Source: CADCWK01 sp964244115 (GTDB taxonomy: Bacteria > Chloroflexota > Chloroflexia > Thermomicrobiales > UBA6265). From it: DNA of 64,000 nucleotides. The position numbers were made by a program, and so were the translations under genes. The notes beneath the pieces were generated by a model that worked only from the letters and a program-made list of their open reading frames with translations, made no database searches and was not told the DNA's origin. Positions 51,932 through 59,917 of this stretch are shown here, one piece after another. Positions within the stretch are counted from its first letter, which is position 1. The number at the start of each line of letters is the position of its first letter. The stretch is from contig CAXTHM010000011.1 in assembly GCA_964244115.1 (NCBI GenBank), forward strand, positions 1 through 64,000. Direction: 5' to 3'.

Positions 51932-52825
51932 ATGACCAGACCAACGCCTCCCTCCCGTCAGGACCGCCGCGAGGCGCTCAAGGCCGAGCGCCGCCAGCGC
52001 CAGCGCAAGCAGCAGGCGCTCCAGCGTCGCAACCGTCTCCTCGCCGCGCTCGCCGGAGTGATCGCCGTCGCCGTGGTGGCGGTCGTGACGGTCATCCTCG
52101 TCACCGGCCAGGACGGGGATGAGCCGGGTTCGGCGAACCTCGCGCCGATGGTCGCCGTCGCCGACCCGTACCCCGGTATCGCCCAGCAGACCAAAGTCCT
52201 CGGCGACCCGAGCGCCCTCCGGATGGTCGAGTACGGCGACCACCAGTGCGTCGCCTGCCATCAGGCCCAGCAGTCGATCGTCCCGGAGTTGATCCAGCGT
52301 TACGTCGCGACCGGCGCCCTGTCGTTCGAGTTCCACGACTTCCTGGTGATCGACGCCAACCTCGCCCAGGGCAACGACGACTACGACCGGGAGTCGCTCC
52401 GGGCGGCCGAGGGCGCGATGTGCGCCGGGGATCAGGGCCAGTACTGGGCCTTCCACGAGTCCCTCTATCGCAACTGGACCGGCGAGGGCGTCGGCGACTT
52501 CAGCGACGCCCGGGTCAAGGACCTCGCCCTGAAGCTGGGGCTCGACACCGCCGCCTTCAACCAGTGCCTGGACGAGGGGACGCACGAGGCGGACGTCCAG
52601 CAGCAGGACGCGGACGCCAGCGGCGCCGGCGTGAATTCCACGCCGACGTTCCAGATCGGCGACCAGCGCGTCAGCGGCTCGTCGGTCGATGACTACGTCA
52701 CCCAGATCGACGCGATCCTCGTCGCCAATGGCATCGCCCCTCCGGTCGAGGGGGCGCCGGCCGCGCCGACGACCGACCCGGCCCTCGCTACGCCCGCCGC
52801 TGTCCTGCCCGGCCGAGCTGGCTGA
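51932..52825 (+). CDS. DsbA-like membrane-anchored thiol oxidoreductase
   Basis: 297 residues from the ATG at 51932. Strongly basic N-terminus, then one membrane helix 'LLAALAGVIAVAVVAVVTVILVTG' (about residues 35-58). The outer thioredoxin domain starts 'LGDPSALRMVEYGDHQCVACHQAQQSIVPELI', with redox pair CVAC (about residues 106-109). The helical insertion contains 'YWAFHESLYRNWTGEGVGDFSD', and 'GVNSTPTFQIGDQRVSG' carries the cis-Pro. Like other disulfide oxidases it should form disulfides in exported proteins. The VKOR gene 54 bases downstream would re-oxidise it. Confidence 0.92.
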   Translation: MTRPTPPSRQDRREALKAERRQRQRKQQALQRRNRLLAALAGVIAVAVVAVVTVILVTGQDGDEPGSANLAPMVAVADPYPGIAQQTKVLGDPSALRMVEYGDHQCVACHQAQQSIVPELIQRYVATGALSFEFHDFLVIDANLAQGNDDYDRESLRAAEGAMCAGDQGQYWAFHESLYRNWTGEGVGDFSDARVKDLALKLGLDTAAFNQCLDEGTHEADVQQQDADASGAGVNSTPTFQIGDQRVSGSSVDDYVTQIDAILVANGIAPPVEGAPAAPTTDPALATPAAVLPGRAG

Positions 52826-52833
52826 CCCATGCG

Positions 52834-52865
52834 CTCCCGGACCGCCGGCAACGGTGGTCCGGGAG
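52834..52865 (+). terminator. Intercistronic hairpin
   Basis: 13-bp stem CTCCCGGACCGCC / GGTGGTCCGGGAG with one G-T pair and a 6-nt loop, between the DsbA-like and VKOR genes; probably modulates rather than ends transcription. Confidence 0.6.
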
Positions 52866-52879
52866 CCAGGAGGTGTCTC

Positions 52880-53383
52880 ATGGCTGCAACGTCACGGGTG
52901 AGCGGCTCACCGGGACCGGATGCATTCCGGCCCGAGCGATCGGCACGCCCGGCGGCATGGGTGATCGCCTCGGCGGCGCTGACCATCGGGGTGATCTCCG
53001 TCGCCGCCTATCTCACCTGGGTCCACTACCACCCGGCTGCCCTGGTCTGCGCGGTCGACGGCGGCTGTCACACCGTCCAGAGCAGCCGCTACGCGATGCT
53101 GGGGCCGGTGCCGGTCGCGGCCCTCGGGCTGGCGATGGCGGTCGTCGTGGCGCTGCTACAGGTGGTGCGCTGGCTGCGTCCGGCGCTGGCCCCGGTCGTG
53201 TCGATCGCGAGCGTCGGGATGCTGGTCGGCGCCGTCGTCTACTACGGCTACCTGACCCACATCGAACTCAATGTCCTCCACGCGATCTGCCAGTGGTGCG
53301 TGCTCAGCGCCGTCCTGACCGTCGGCCTGCTCGTCAGCGAGGGCGTCGGTCTCTGGGAGCAACTCGGCGACCTGCCGGAGTAG
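52880..53383 (+). CDS. Vitamin K epoxide reductase (VKOR) family protein
   Basis: 167 residues from the ATG at 52880, five bases after AGGAGGTG. Four membrane helices. The first outer loop carries 'CAVDGGCHTVQSSRYAMLGPVPVAALGLAM' with the conserved Cys pair and Ser, and the last helix carries 'LHAICQWCVLSAVLT' with the active CxxC (about residues 137-140). Bacterial VKORs re-oxidise DsbA-like proteins and pass electrons to quinones, replacing DsbB. Directly downstream of its presumed partner. Confidence 0.93.
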   Translation: MAATSRVSGSPGPDAFRPERSARPAAWVIASAALTIGVISVAAYLTWVHYHPAALVCAVDGGCHTVQSSRYAMLGPVPVAALGLAMAVVVALLQVVRWLRPALAPVVSIASVGMLVGAVVYYGYLTHIELNVLHAICQWCVLSAVLTVGLLVSEGVGLWEQLGDLPE

Positions 53384-53569
53384 GCGGGTGGTGATCGGCG
53401 TTGCGTCGCCGCGGAGCAGTCCATTCCCCGGCCCGAAGTTCCTGATCGCTCGCGGGCACGGCGTGGATTTCGTGCGTGCCCGTGAGGGGCGACGCGCCAC
53501 TCATCAAGGGGTGCGCCTCTCTCCGAGGACCGCGGGAAAGGCCCTACCGGGAACCGCAACGGTAATGGA

Positions 53570-53607
53570 GACGGGACCGGGTTGGCGACCGCCAGCCCGG
53601 CCCCGTC
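53570..53607 (-). terminator. Hairpin downstream of the secreted-protein gene
   Basis: About 17-bp stem with one A/C mismatch (GACGGGaCCGGGTTGGC and its complement), loop GACC, 27 bases beyond the stop at 53634 on the minus strand. Confidence 0.65.
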
Positions 53608-53633
53608 TATTGTCACGACATGTTGCTGTGACG

Positions 53634-54935
53634 CTATGCCGCCGGGGTCTCGTCGCCGCCGTCGAGGTCCTCGGCGAGGAACAGGGTCGCGAGCGTCTGA
53701 TCACCGTCCTCGGTCAGGTAGGCGACGCCGGAGAAGCGGGATGCGCCGACCGCCGGGAGCCCGAAGACCAGCGAGCCGTCCTCGGTGATGATGCCGCCGA
53801 TGGCCCCGCAGGCCAGGGGGACGGTGTCGTCGTCCTCATCGAAGACGACCAAGACATGGTCCTCGGCCAGGAGATCGTCGAGGGGCAGGTCCAGCGTGGT
53901 GAAGGACGTCTCGACGGCGGAAGCAGTGTCGGCGCCGGCCGCTTCGCCATCGGGCGGGCGGACATTGGTCAGCGTAGCGACGGGCTCGTCGGCGAAGTCG
54001 CCTTCGCAGTCACCGGCGTAGATGGCAACGGTGGAGCCGTCGGTCTCGTCCGTGAGCGTCTCGGTCGGTTCAGCGGGTGCGTTCTCATTGGGAGCGGCGT
54101 CGACCGGAGCGTTGACGGGGAGATTGACGAAGTATGTGCCCTTGAACTCGCTGTAGTTGGTGCCCGTCTGCGGGTTGTCTCGCGCAACGTAACCTTCGGG
54201 CAGGGTAGTCTCATCCTCGGTGAAGATCAGGGTCAGGTCCACACCGCCGGGAATCTCGATCAGGTAACAGGTCCCCCGGTCATTGGTCGTGCAGGTCTCG
54301 AGGATCGTGCCGTCTTCAAGGCTGGCGGTCACGCTGATTCCGCCTGACCGCACACAGCCGCCACCGATCTCTCGGGCGGAGAACGGGCTCCATGGACCCG
54401 GGTCGGTGTCGCAGACAAAGGTGGTAATCGGATAGCCCGGTGGCTCAGTGGGTCCGGGTGGAGGCGTCGCAGGGTTGTAGAACCGGAAAAGCGTGCCCGG
54501 ACTGGCCGTCAGTTCCGCAACGGTAACCGTCCCCGAACCGATGCTGGCGTTGTAGCCGTCTGGGACATCCCGGTAATCAAGATCGAATACCAGCTTGGTC
54601 TCAGCCGTCAGTCCGTCGGGGACCGGGATCTCGCAGGAAGCGTAGCTGCCGCCGTCGTCTGCCACGACCGAGCCGACGGTCTCGCAACTGCCGAAGTCTT
54701 GCCCCGTCGTGGTAGACGCGCTGATCGTCACCCCTTCTCCAGCGAGACAGGTTGAGAGGTTGGCCGTCTCGTCCGGACGGTCGCTGACGATATCAGGGCA
54801 GTTCGATACCCCGATTGTTGCGACCAGCCCATCGCTACTCTGCGCGGAAGCGCCGAGCGTGAAAAGGGCGGTTGAAAGGAACATCACGAGCAGCAAAACA
54901 CCGCGCAACAACGCACTGAACGTCTGCATGAACAT
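53634..54935 (-). CDS. Secreted Cys-rich protein of unknown function
   Basis: 433 residues. Signal peptide 'LLRGVLLLVMFLSTALFTLGASA' (about residues 9-31). The mature part has two similar beta-rich domains with paired Cys: 'GVSNCPDIVSDRPDETANLSTCLAGEGVTISAS' with 'FGSCETVGSVVADDGGSYASCEIPVPDG' and later 'TFVCDTDPGP', 'GGGCVRSGGISVTAS', 'ILETCTTNDRGTCYLIEIPGG', which look like Ig-like or Cna-B-type repeats. A C-terminal region 'YAGDCEGDFADEPVATLTNVRPP' resembles domains frequent in secreted Thermomicrobia proteins. The extreme end 'TLATLFLAEDLDGG' recurs as a fragment at 56205. The Cys content fits the disulfide machinery just upstream. Confidence 0.7.
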   Translation of the reverse strand: MFMQTFSALLRGVLLLVMFLSTALFTLGASAQSSDGLVATIGVSNCPDIVSDRPDETANLSTCLAGEGVTISASTTTGQDFGSCETVGSVVADDGGSYASCEIPVPDGLTAETKLVFDLDYRDVPDGYNASIGSGTVTVAELTASPGTLFRFYNPATPPPGPTEPPGYPITTFVCDTDPGPWSPFSAREIGGGCVRSGGISVTASLEDGTILETCTTNDRGTCYLIEIPGGVDLTLIFTEDETTLPEGYVARDNPQTGTNYSEFKGTYFVNLPVNAPVDAAPNENAPAEPTETLTDETDGSTVAIYAGDCEGDFADEPVATLTNVRPPDGEAAGADTASAVETSFTTLDLPLDDLLAEDHVLVVFDEDDDTVPLACGAIGGIITEDGSLVFGLPAVGASRFSGVAYLTEDGDQTLATLFLAEDLDGGDETPAA

Positions 54936-55194
54936 CTCCGACGCGAGAGGGGGATCACCGGCGACCCCGGCCCGACGAGTCTACCGGCTGCGTGAGCGCC
55001 TCGCACCCCCTTGACGGGCCTGGTCAGGAAATACGTAGCCTTACGGAGACCGGACCGGCTACTCCACCTGCCATACTGGGGCCGTCGGGCGAGAAGCCCT
55101 CTCCGGTGCTGCGAAGCTGCGGAAAACACGAGAAACAGCGTATTCTGCGAGACCTATCGCAGGCATCGCCATACAGGAACCAGGGAGAAGACGG

Positions 55195-56046
55195 ATGCGA
55201 ATGAGACGCCACGTAGCGGCAGCGGTCCTCGGTGTCAGCCTCACATTCGGTGGGCTGGTCGCCGGGTCCGCGTCGTTGACGCCATCTGCCGCGGCCCAGG
55301 AGGACGTGCAGGAAGCGAGCGGCTACCCGGTCGTGATCACCGTCCCGGCGCTCAACGTGCGCAGCGCCCCGACCTTGAGCGGCTCGGTCGTCACGATCCT
55401 CATCCAGAATGACGTCGTCCGCGTCGTCGCTGGCCCGACCACCGCCGACGGTTACGCCTGGTACCAGATCGAGCAGCGGGGCGTCGTCGTCGGCTGGTCG
55501 GTCGCCGGCTTCATCCAGGGCTCCGCCGCCGACCCGGACCCGATCCCGCAGCCGACCACCCCCACGACCCCGACCGGCGGCTACGCCTACGGCTCCTCGG
55601 TCACGGTGGCGACGTCGCTGCTCAACGTGCGCGCCCTGCCGTCGATCACCGCGCGGATCCTGACGGTCTACCCGGCCGGTCGCGTGGCGACGATCACCGG
55701 TTCGCCTCAGGTCGCCGACAACATCACCTGGTACCCGGTCGACAACTACGGCTGGGTCTCCGGCGAGTACCTGACCGCTGGCGGGGCGACGACCCCCACC
55801 ACGCCGCTGCCCGATGACGAGGTCATCGACCTGACCGTCACCGCCAGCGTGCTCAACGTCCGATCGGCTCCCGGCCTGAGCGGCACGATCGTGGACGTGC
55901 GGTACTTCCAGCAACTCGTGCGGTTCTACGATCGAGCCTATGCGGCCGATGGCTCGCAGTGGATCGCGATCAACGCCGCCGGCACGCAGTGGGTCTCGAA
56001 CAGCTACGTGAATCTCCACCCGGACCCGAACGCCCCGCCGCTCTAG
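55195..56046 (+). CDS. Secreted protein with three SH3b domains
   Basis: 283 residues. Signal peptide to about residue 34 ('...LTPSAAAQ'). Three bacterial SH3 domains follow: 'VITVPALNVRSAPTLSGSVVTIL' (about 43-105), 'VTVATSLLNVRALPSITARILTVYPAGR' (about 135-195) and 'LTVTASVLNVRSAPGLSGTIVDVRYF' (about 215-280), each with the 'LNVRxxP' start and a 'W' strand. Thr/Pro linkers separate them. It likely binds cell wall or surface polymers and has no catalytic domain. Promoter is in the gap shared with the divergent secreted protein. Confidence 0.9.
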   Translation: MRMRRHVAAAVLGVSLTFGGLVAGSASLTPSAAAQEDVQEASGYPVVITVPALNVRSAPTLSGSVVTILIQNDVVRVVAGPTTADGYAWYQIEQRGVVVGWSVAGFIQGSAADPDPIPQPTTPTTPTGGYAYGSSVTVATSLLNVRALPSITARILTVYPAGRVATITGSPQVADNITWYPVDNYGWVSGEYLTAGGATTPTTPLPDDEVIDLTVTASVLNVRSAPGLSGTIVDVRYFQQLVRFYDRAYAADGSQWIAINAAGTQWVSNSYVNLHPDPNAPPL

Positions 56047-56109
56047 TTGCCACTCAGCACACGACCGGCGCGGCTGGAGTGCCCGCGGGCGCTCCAGCCG
56101 CGTTGCCAC

Positions 56110-56152
56110 ACGAGAACGGGCCGAGGCAGCATTCGCCTCGGCCCGTTCTCGT
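56110..56152 (+). terminator. Strong terminator hairpin
   Basis: Perfect 18-bp stem (ACGAGAACGGGCCGAGGC and its complement) with a 7-nt loop, 64 bases after the SH3b gene; followed by TTCCTC rather than a long T run. Confidence 0.8.
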
Positions 56153-56204
56153 TCCTCAGGTGTCCCCTGGCGAGCGGAGCGGTCTGCTCCGTCATCAGGC
56201 GAGG

Positions 56205-56290
56205 TCAGTGACTTCCGCTCTCCGCCGCCGCGGTCGCGTCGTCGCGATCCAGGTTCGCGGCGAGGAACAGCGTGGCGAGATCGACGGGTC
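56205..56290 (-). pseudogene. 3' remnant of a homologue of the secreted protein
   Basis: The minus strand reads 'VDLATLFLAANLDRDDATA', closely matching the end 'QTLATLFLAEDLDGGDETPA' of the protein at 53634-54935. DNA around GGCGAGGAACAG is shared too. No upstream part of such a gene remains, so only a tail of about 25 codons survives. Confidence 0.65.
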
Positions 56291-56293
56291 GGC

Positions 56294-56370
56294 GATGGGT
56301 CCGGGACGGGGGCGGATGGGCCACAGGGAAAGACCCATCCGCCCCTGTCCTGGCCCCATCCCATCGAGCG
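56294..56370. repeat. Long imperfect hairpin
   Basis: 27-nt arms GATGGGTCCGGGACGGGGGC-GGATGGG and the complement of GATGGGGCCAGGACAGGGGC-GGATGGG, three mismatches, 14-15 nt loop. Could end transcription from either side. Confidence 0.7.
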
Positions 56371-56708
56371 TGCTTCAGGTGACCGCGACACCGGGGTTCG
56401 TCGGGATCGGCGGCGCAAGGCCGTTCCGGGCACTCGCGGACCGGCCAGACGACTGGACCAATCCGGTCAGGAGGAGCGCGACCAAGCGGGCGGCGAGGAC
56501 GGGTCGGAGTGGGTGCGCGGAACGATGAGACGGCGCGGCGGTTCTCCATGCGTTGATCCCCATACCGAGAGACGTCTCGATCTCGTCATGGCTCATCTCG
56601 CGCGAGGAGGGGTCGCCTTTGTCCGACTCCTTGGGCGAACCGATCGAACGGGTATCCTTCGCTGCCAGATGGTGAACCGTCATCGGTGATCGAGCAGGGG
56701 AGGGCGCA

Positions 56709-57233
56709 GTGGTGGTCGAGGGGCAGGTCCGACGGGACATCGAGCAGTTGTCGTCGACGATGAACGGCTGGCTGCACGGCCGCAACGACGTCACGCTGGT
56801 CACGGCCGAGTCGCTGACCGGCGGCGGCGTCTCGGCGGCGCTGACGGCGATCCCCGGGACGTCGTCGTACTTCCTCGGCGGGATCGTGGCCTACTGCAAC
56901 CCCGCCAAGGCCAGCCTGCTCCATGTCCCCCAGGACATCCTGGACAGCGTCGGCGCCGTCAGCGCTCCCTGCGCCGAGGCGATGGCCAACGGCGTCCGGG
57001 AGGTCTTCGGGGCGACGTTCGCCGTCTCCACGACCGGGATCGCCGGGCCGACCGGGGCGACGGCGCGCAAGCCGCTCGGACTCGTCTACATAGCCGTGGC
57101 CGGGCCGGACGGGACGACCGTCGAGGAGCACCGGTTCGATGGCGACCGCGAGGAGGTCACCGAGCAGGCCATCCATGCCGCCCTCACCCTGCTCCACGAC
57201 CGGGTCCGGACGTGGCTTGACGCCGCGAGTTAA
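56709..57233 (+). CDS. pncC: CinA C-terminal / nicotinamide-nucleotide amidohydrolase
   Basis: 174 residues from the GTG at 56709 (adjacent GTG 56712), after GGGGAGGGC. Stand-alone CinA C-terminal domain: 'LVTAESLTGGGVSAALTAIPGTSSYFLGGIVAYCNPAKASLLHVP' with the catalytic Ser in 'AES' (about residue 36) and Lys of 'NPAKA'. 'VSTTGIAGPTGATARKPLGLVYIAVA' (about 98-123) is the other signature. PncC deamidates NMN to NaMN for pyridine salvage. nadC lies 1.5 kb downstream on the same strand, a sensible metabolic neighbour. Confidence 0.9.
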   Translation: MVVEGQVRRDIEQLSSTMNGWLHGRNDVTLVTAESLTGGGVSAALTAIPGTSSYFLGGIVAYCNPAKASLLHVPQDILDSVGAVSAPCAEAMANGVREVFGATFAVSTTGIAGPTGATARKPLGLVYIAVAGPDGTTVEEHRFDGDREEVTEQAIHAALTLLHDRVRTWLDAAS

Positions 57234-57379
57234 CGAGCGTCCCGCCCGACAGGCCGGGGCCGATAACCTGTGCGACGCTGGCGATCCACCGTATTGTTCC
57301 TGAAGCACATGAGCGGCTCCCGGTGATTCGTCCCGGTGTCGCCACCCGTCGTTCCCATTCGATGTCAGGAGTACCCTCC

Positions 57380-58669
57380 GTGCCGACAGCCGCCAAGCTG
57401 TACGAGAAGACTGTTCTGTCCAATGGCGTCCGCGTCGTGACCGGCGAGATGACCGGGGTCCGGTCCGCCTCCCTGATCCTCTACTTCGGCGTCGGGAGCC
57501 GCTACGAGCGATCCGCCGAGAGCGGCGTCTCCCACTTCCTCGAGCACATGCTCTTTAAGGGCACCGAGAAGCGCCCGGACCCGATCACGATCTCGCAGGA
57601 GATCGAGGGCGTCGGCGGCATCCTCAACGCCGGGACGGGCCGCGAGTCGACCAACTACTGGTTCAAGGTCCCGAGCACGCACTTCGCCGCCGCCTTCGAG
57701 GTCCTGGCCGACATCGTCCGGAACTCCGTCATCGACCCGACCGAGTTCGCCAAGGAGCGCTCGGTAATCGTCGAGGAGATCCGCTCGGTCAACGACTCGC
57801 CGGAGGAGCTCGTCCACGACGTCATCGACGACCTCGTCTGGGGCGAACAGGGCATCGGCCGGCCGATCGCCGGGACCGATGCGACCGTCAGCGCGATCAC
57901 CCGCGACGCCATGTTCGACTTCTGGAAGCGGAACTACCGGCCCGACCGGCTCGTGATCTCCGCGGCCGGCGACGTCCTCCACACCGACGTCGTCGCCCTG
58001 GCCGAAGCGCATTTCGGCGACCTCGTCCCGACCGCCACGCCGGATGCCTTCGAGCCCACTCGCAACGACCAGCAGGCGGCCCGCGTCCGGATCGTCGAGC
58101 GCGACACCGAGCAGGCCCAGCTCGTCCTAGCCATGCCGGCCCTGCCGTACACGACCGACGCCCGCTACGTGCAGTCCACGATCGAGGCGGTCCTCTCCTC
58201 CGGGATGAGCTCCCGGCTGTTCCAGGAGATCCGCGAGAAGCGCGGCCTCGTCTACTCCGTCTACGCCTACTTCCGCCCGTACGAGGACGTCGGCCAGGGC
58301 GTGTTCTACGCCGGGACCGACCCGGCCCGTATCGACGAGGCGACGACCGCGCTGATCGGCGAGATGCGCCGGATGCGGGACGAGCCCGTCCCGGAGGATG
58401 AACTCCAGCGGACCAAGGAGCTGCGCAAGGGCCGCCTCCTGATGGGCCTCGAGGACAGTCGCTCGGTCGCCTCCTGGATCGGTTCCCAGGAACTGACCTA
58501 CGGCGAGATCAAGACGCCCGAGGAAGTCACCGAGCGCATCGAGGCCGTCACCGTCGCGCAGGTCCAGGAGCTCAGCCGGCAGTTGTTCCGGCGGGATGTC
58601 ATGAACGTCGCCCTGGTCGGGCCCTACAAGGACGCCGACCGGCTCGCGGCGATCGTGGGCGAACTGTGA
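57380..58669 (+). CDS. M16 family zinc metallopeptidase (pitrilysin/MPP-like)
   Basis: 429 residues from the GTG at 57380 (AGGAG eight bases before); ATG 57362 is possible. Inverted zinc motif HFLEH (about residues 52-56) in 'SGVSHFLEHMLFKGTEKR', with the distal Glu in 'FAKERSVIVEEIRSVNDSPEE' (about 128-133). The C-terminal half has the M16 'R/Y' pair region 'RLFQEIREKRGLVYSVYAYF' (about 276-295). It degrades peptides or processes proteins; bacterial relatives of this length act as dimers in the cytoplasm. Followed by nadC at 58 bases. Confidence 0.93.
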   Translation: MPTAAKLYEKTVLSNGVRVVTGEMTGVRSASLILYFGVGSRYERSAESGVSHFLEHMLFKGTEKRPDPITISQEIEGVGGILNAGTGRESTNYWFKVPSTHFAAAFEVLADIVRNSVIDPTEFAKERSVIVEEIRSVNDSPEELVHDVIDDLVWGEQGIGRPIAGTDATVSAITRDAMFDFWKRNYRPDRLVISAAGDVLHTDVVALAEAHFGDLVPTATPDAFEPTRNDQQAARVRIVERDTEQAQLVLAMPALPYTTDARYVQSTIEAVLSSGMSSRLFQEIREKRGLVYSVYAYFRPYEDVGQGVFYAGTDPARIDEATTALIGEMRRMRDEPVPEDELQRTKELRKGRLLMGLEDSRSVASWIGSQELTYGEIKTPEEVTERIEAVTVAQVQELSRQLFRRDVMNVALVGPYKDADRLAAIVGEL

Positions 58670-58727
58670 GACTGATCGTCTCTCGGGCGGCGTACGCGGT
58701 ATGGACAGAGGATGACGGAGGACGGTG

Positions 58728-59582
58728 ATGACACAGGCACGGGGCTGGAACGGCTGGGACGCGATCATCGACCTGGCGCTGGCCGAGGACGTCGGGACCG
58801 GCGACGTGACGACGATGGCGACGGTCCCGGTGGACGCGCGGTCGTCAGCCCGGCTGGTCGCCAAGGCGGAGGGCGTGCTGTCGGGCGTCGAGGTGGCCCA
58901 CGCGGTCTTCCGGCGCGTCGGTCCGGACATCGAGTGGCAGACCTGCGCTCCGGACGGCACTCGCGCGGGGGAGGGGAAGGTGATCGCCGAGATCGCCGGG
59001 CCGTCGCACGCGATGCTGCTCGCCGAGCGGACCGCGCTCAACCTGATCCAGCACCTCTCCGGGATCGCGTCGCTGACGGCGCGGTATGTCGCGGCGGTCG
59101 AGGGGACCGGGGCCTGCATCGTCGATACCCGCAAGACGCTCCCTGGCCTCCGCGTGCTGGAGAAGGCTGCCGTCCGGCATGGCGGCGGCATGAACCACCG
59201 CGTCGGCCTCAGCGATGGCGTCCTGATCAAGGACAACCACCTGGCCGCGATCGGTGGGGACGATCGGATCACCCGGGCGATCGCCGCCGCTCGCGCCGCC
59301 GTCCCGCACACCCTGCGCGTCGAGGTCGAGGTCACCACCCTGGCCGAAGTCCGCGAGGCCGTCGAAGCGTCGGCCGACGCAATCCTGCTCGACAACATGG
59401 GGATCGAGGAGATGCGCGAGGCGGTCGGGATCGTCGGTGGACGGGCCCTGACCGAGGCGTCCGGCGGTGTCAACCTGGCGACCGTCCGCCTCGTCGCCGA
59501 GACCGGGGTCGACCTGATCTCCGTCGGCCGCCTGACCCACTCCGCCCCGGCGCTGGACATCAGCCTCCAGTTCGCGTTCTGA
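58728..59582 (+). CDS. nadC: Nicotinate-nucleotide pyrophosphorylase (quinolinate phosphoribosyltransferase)
   Basis: 284 residues from the ATG at 58728, six bases after GGAGG. 'ALAEDVGTGDVTTMATVP' (about residues 17-34), 'AERTALNLIQHLSGIASLTARYV' (about 99-121), 'DTRKTLPGLRVLEKAAVRHGGGMNHRVGLSDGVLIKDNHLA' (about 136-176) and 'EASGGVNLATVRLVAETGVDLISVGRLTHS' are all diagnostic. It makes NaMN from quinolinate and PRPP in NAD synthesis. nadA/nadB are not here; the same-strand pncC and M16 genes may share a transcript. Confidence 0.96.
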   Translation: MTQARGWNGWDAIIDLALAEDVGTGDVTTMATVPVDARSSARLVAKAEGVLSGVEVAHAVFRRVGPDIEWQTCAPDGTRAGEGKVIAEIAGPSHAMLLAERTALNLIQHLSGIASLTARYVAAVEGTGACIVDTRKTLPGLRVLEKAAVRHGGGMNHRVGLSDGVLIKDNHLAAIGGDDRITRAIAAARAAVPHTLRVEVEVTTLAEVREAVEASADAILLDNMGIEEMREAVGIVGGRALTEASGGVNLATVRLVAETGVDLISVGRLTHSAPALDISLQFAF

Positions 59583-59917
59583 CCGGCTCGCCGTTGGGCA
59601 ACTTGCGCGTATTCCGGGCACCGATTGTCTCAAGCGAACGAAACGCGTGTTCCTCACGCTACCAGATCGTTCGTACACGGCCGTGGTACGACATTCGGTT
59701 TGCGGCGCATGTGCCCGACGTGGTGTCCACATCGATTTCCGAATGGTAGGATGGCACGGAGAAACCGTCCCGTAGTCTCCCGCGTTTCAGGCAGCAAGCG
59801 ATGTCCGCCATCGATCCCCGTCCGGATCGGGTCGGCCCGCGCTGCCGAACCATCATGCGAGTTGCGTTCGGGGCGGCCCGGAGGTCGGGGGACCGCCGGT
59901 ACAGGGGGAAGGCAAGA
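59583..59917. other. Intergenic, upstream of the transpeptidase
   Basis: About 335 bases without a recognisable gene or repeat. The longer upstream frame of the next gene here does not look like coding sequence. GGGGGAAGG at 59904-59912 serves the GTG at 59918. Confidence 0.45.

Larger units (their letters stand above)
56047..56708. other. Intergenic region with hairpins, B fragment and gene remnant
   Basis: Contains the terminator above, a family B 3' block (56157-56206), a fragment of a secreted-protein gene (56205-56290), and a long imperfect hairpin at 56294-56370. No intact gene is seen. Confidence 0.65.
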
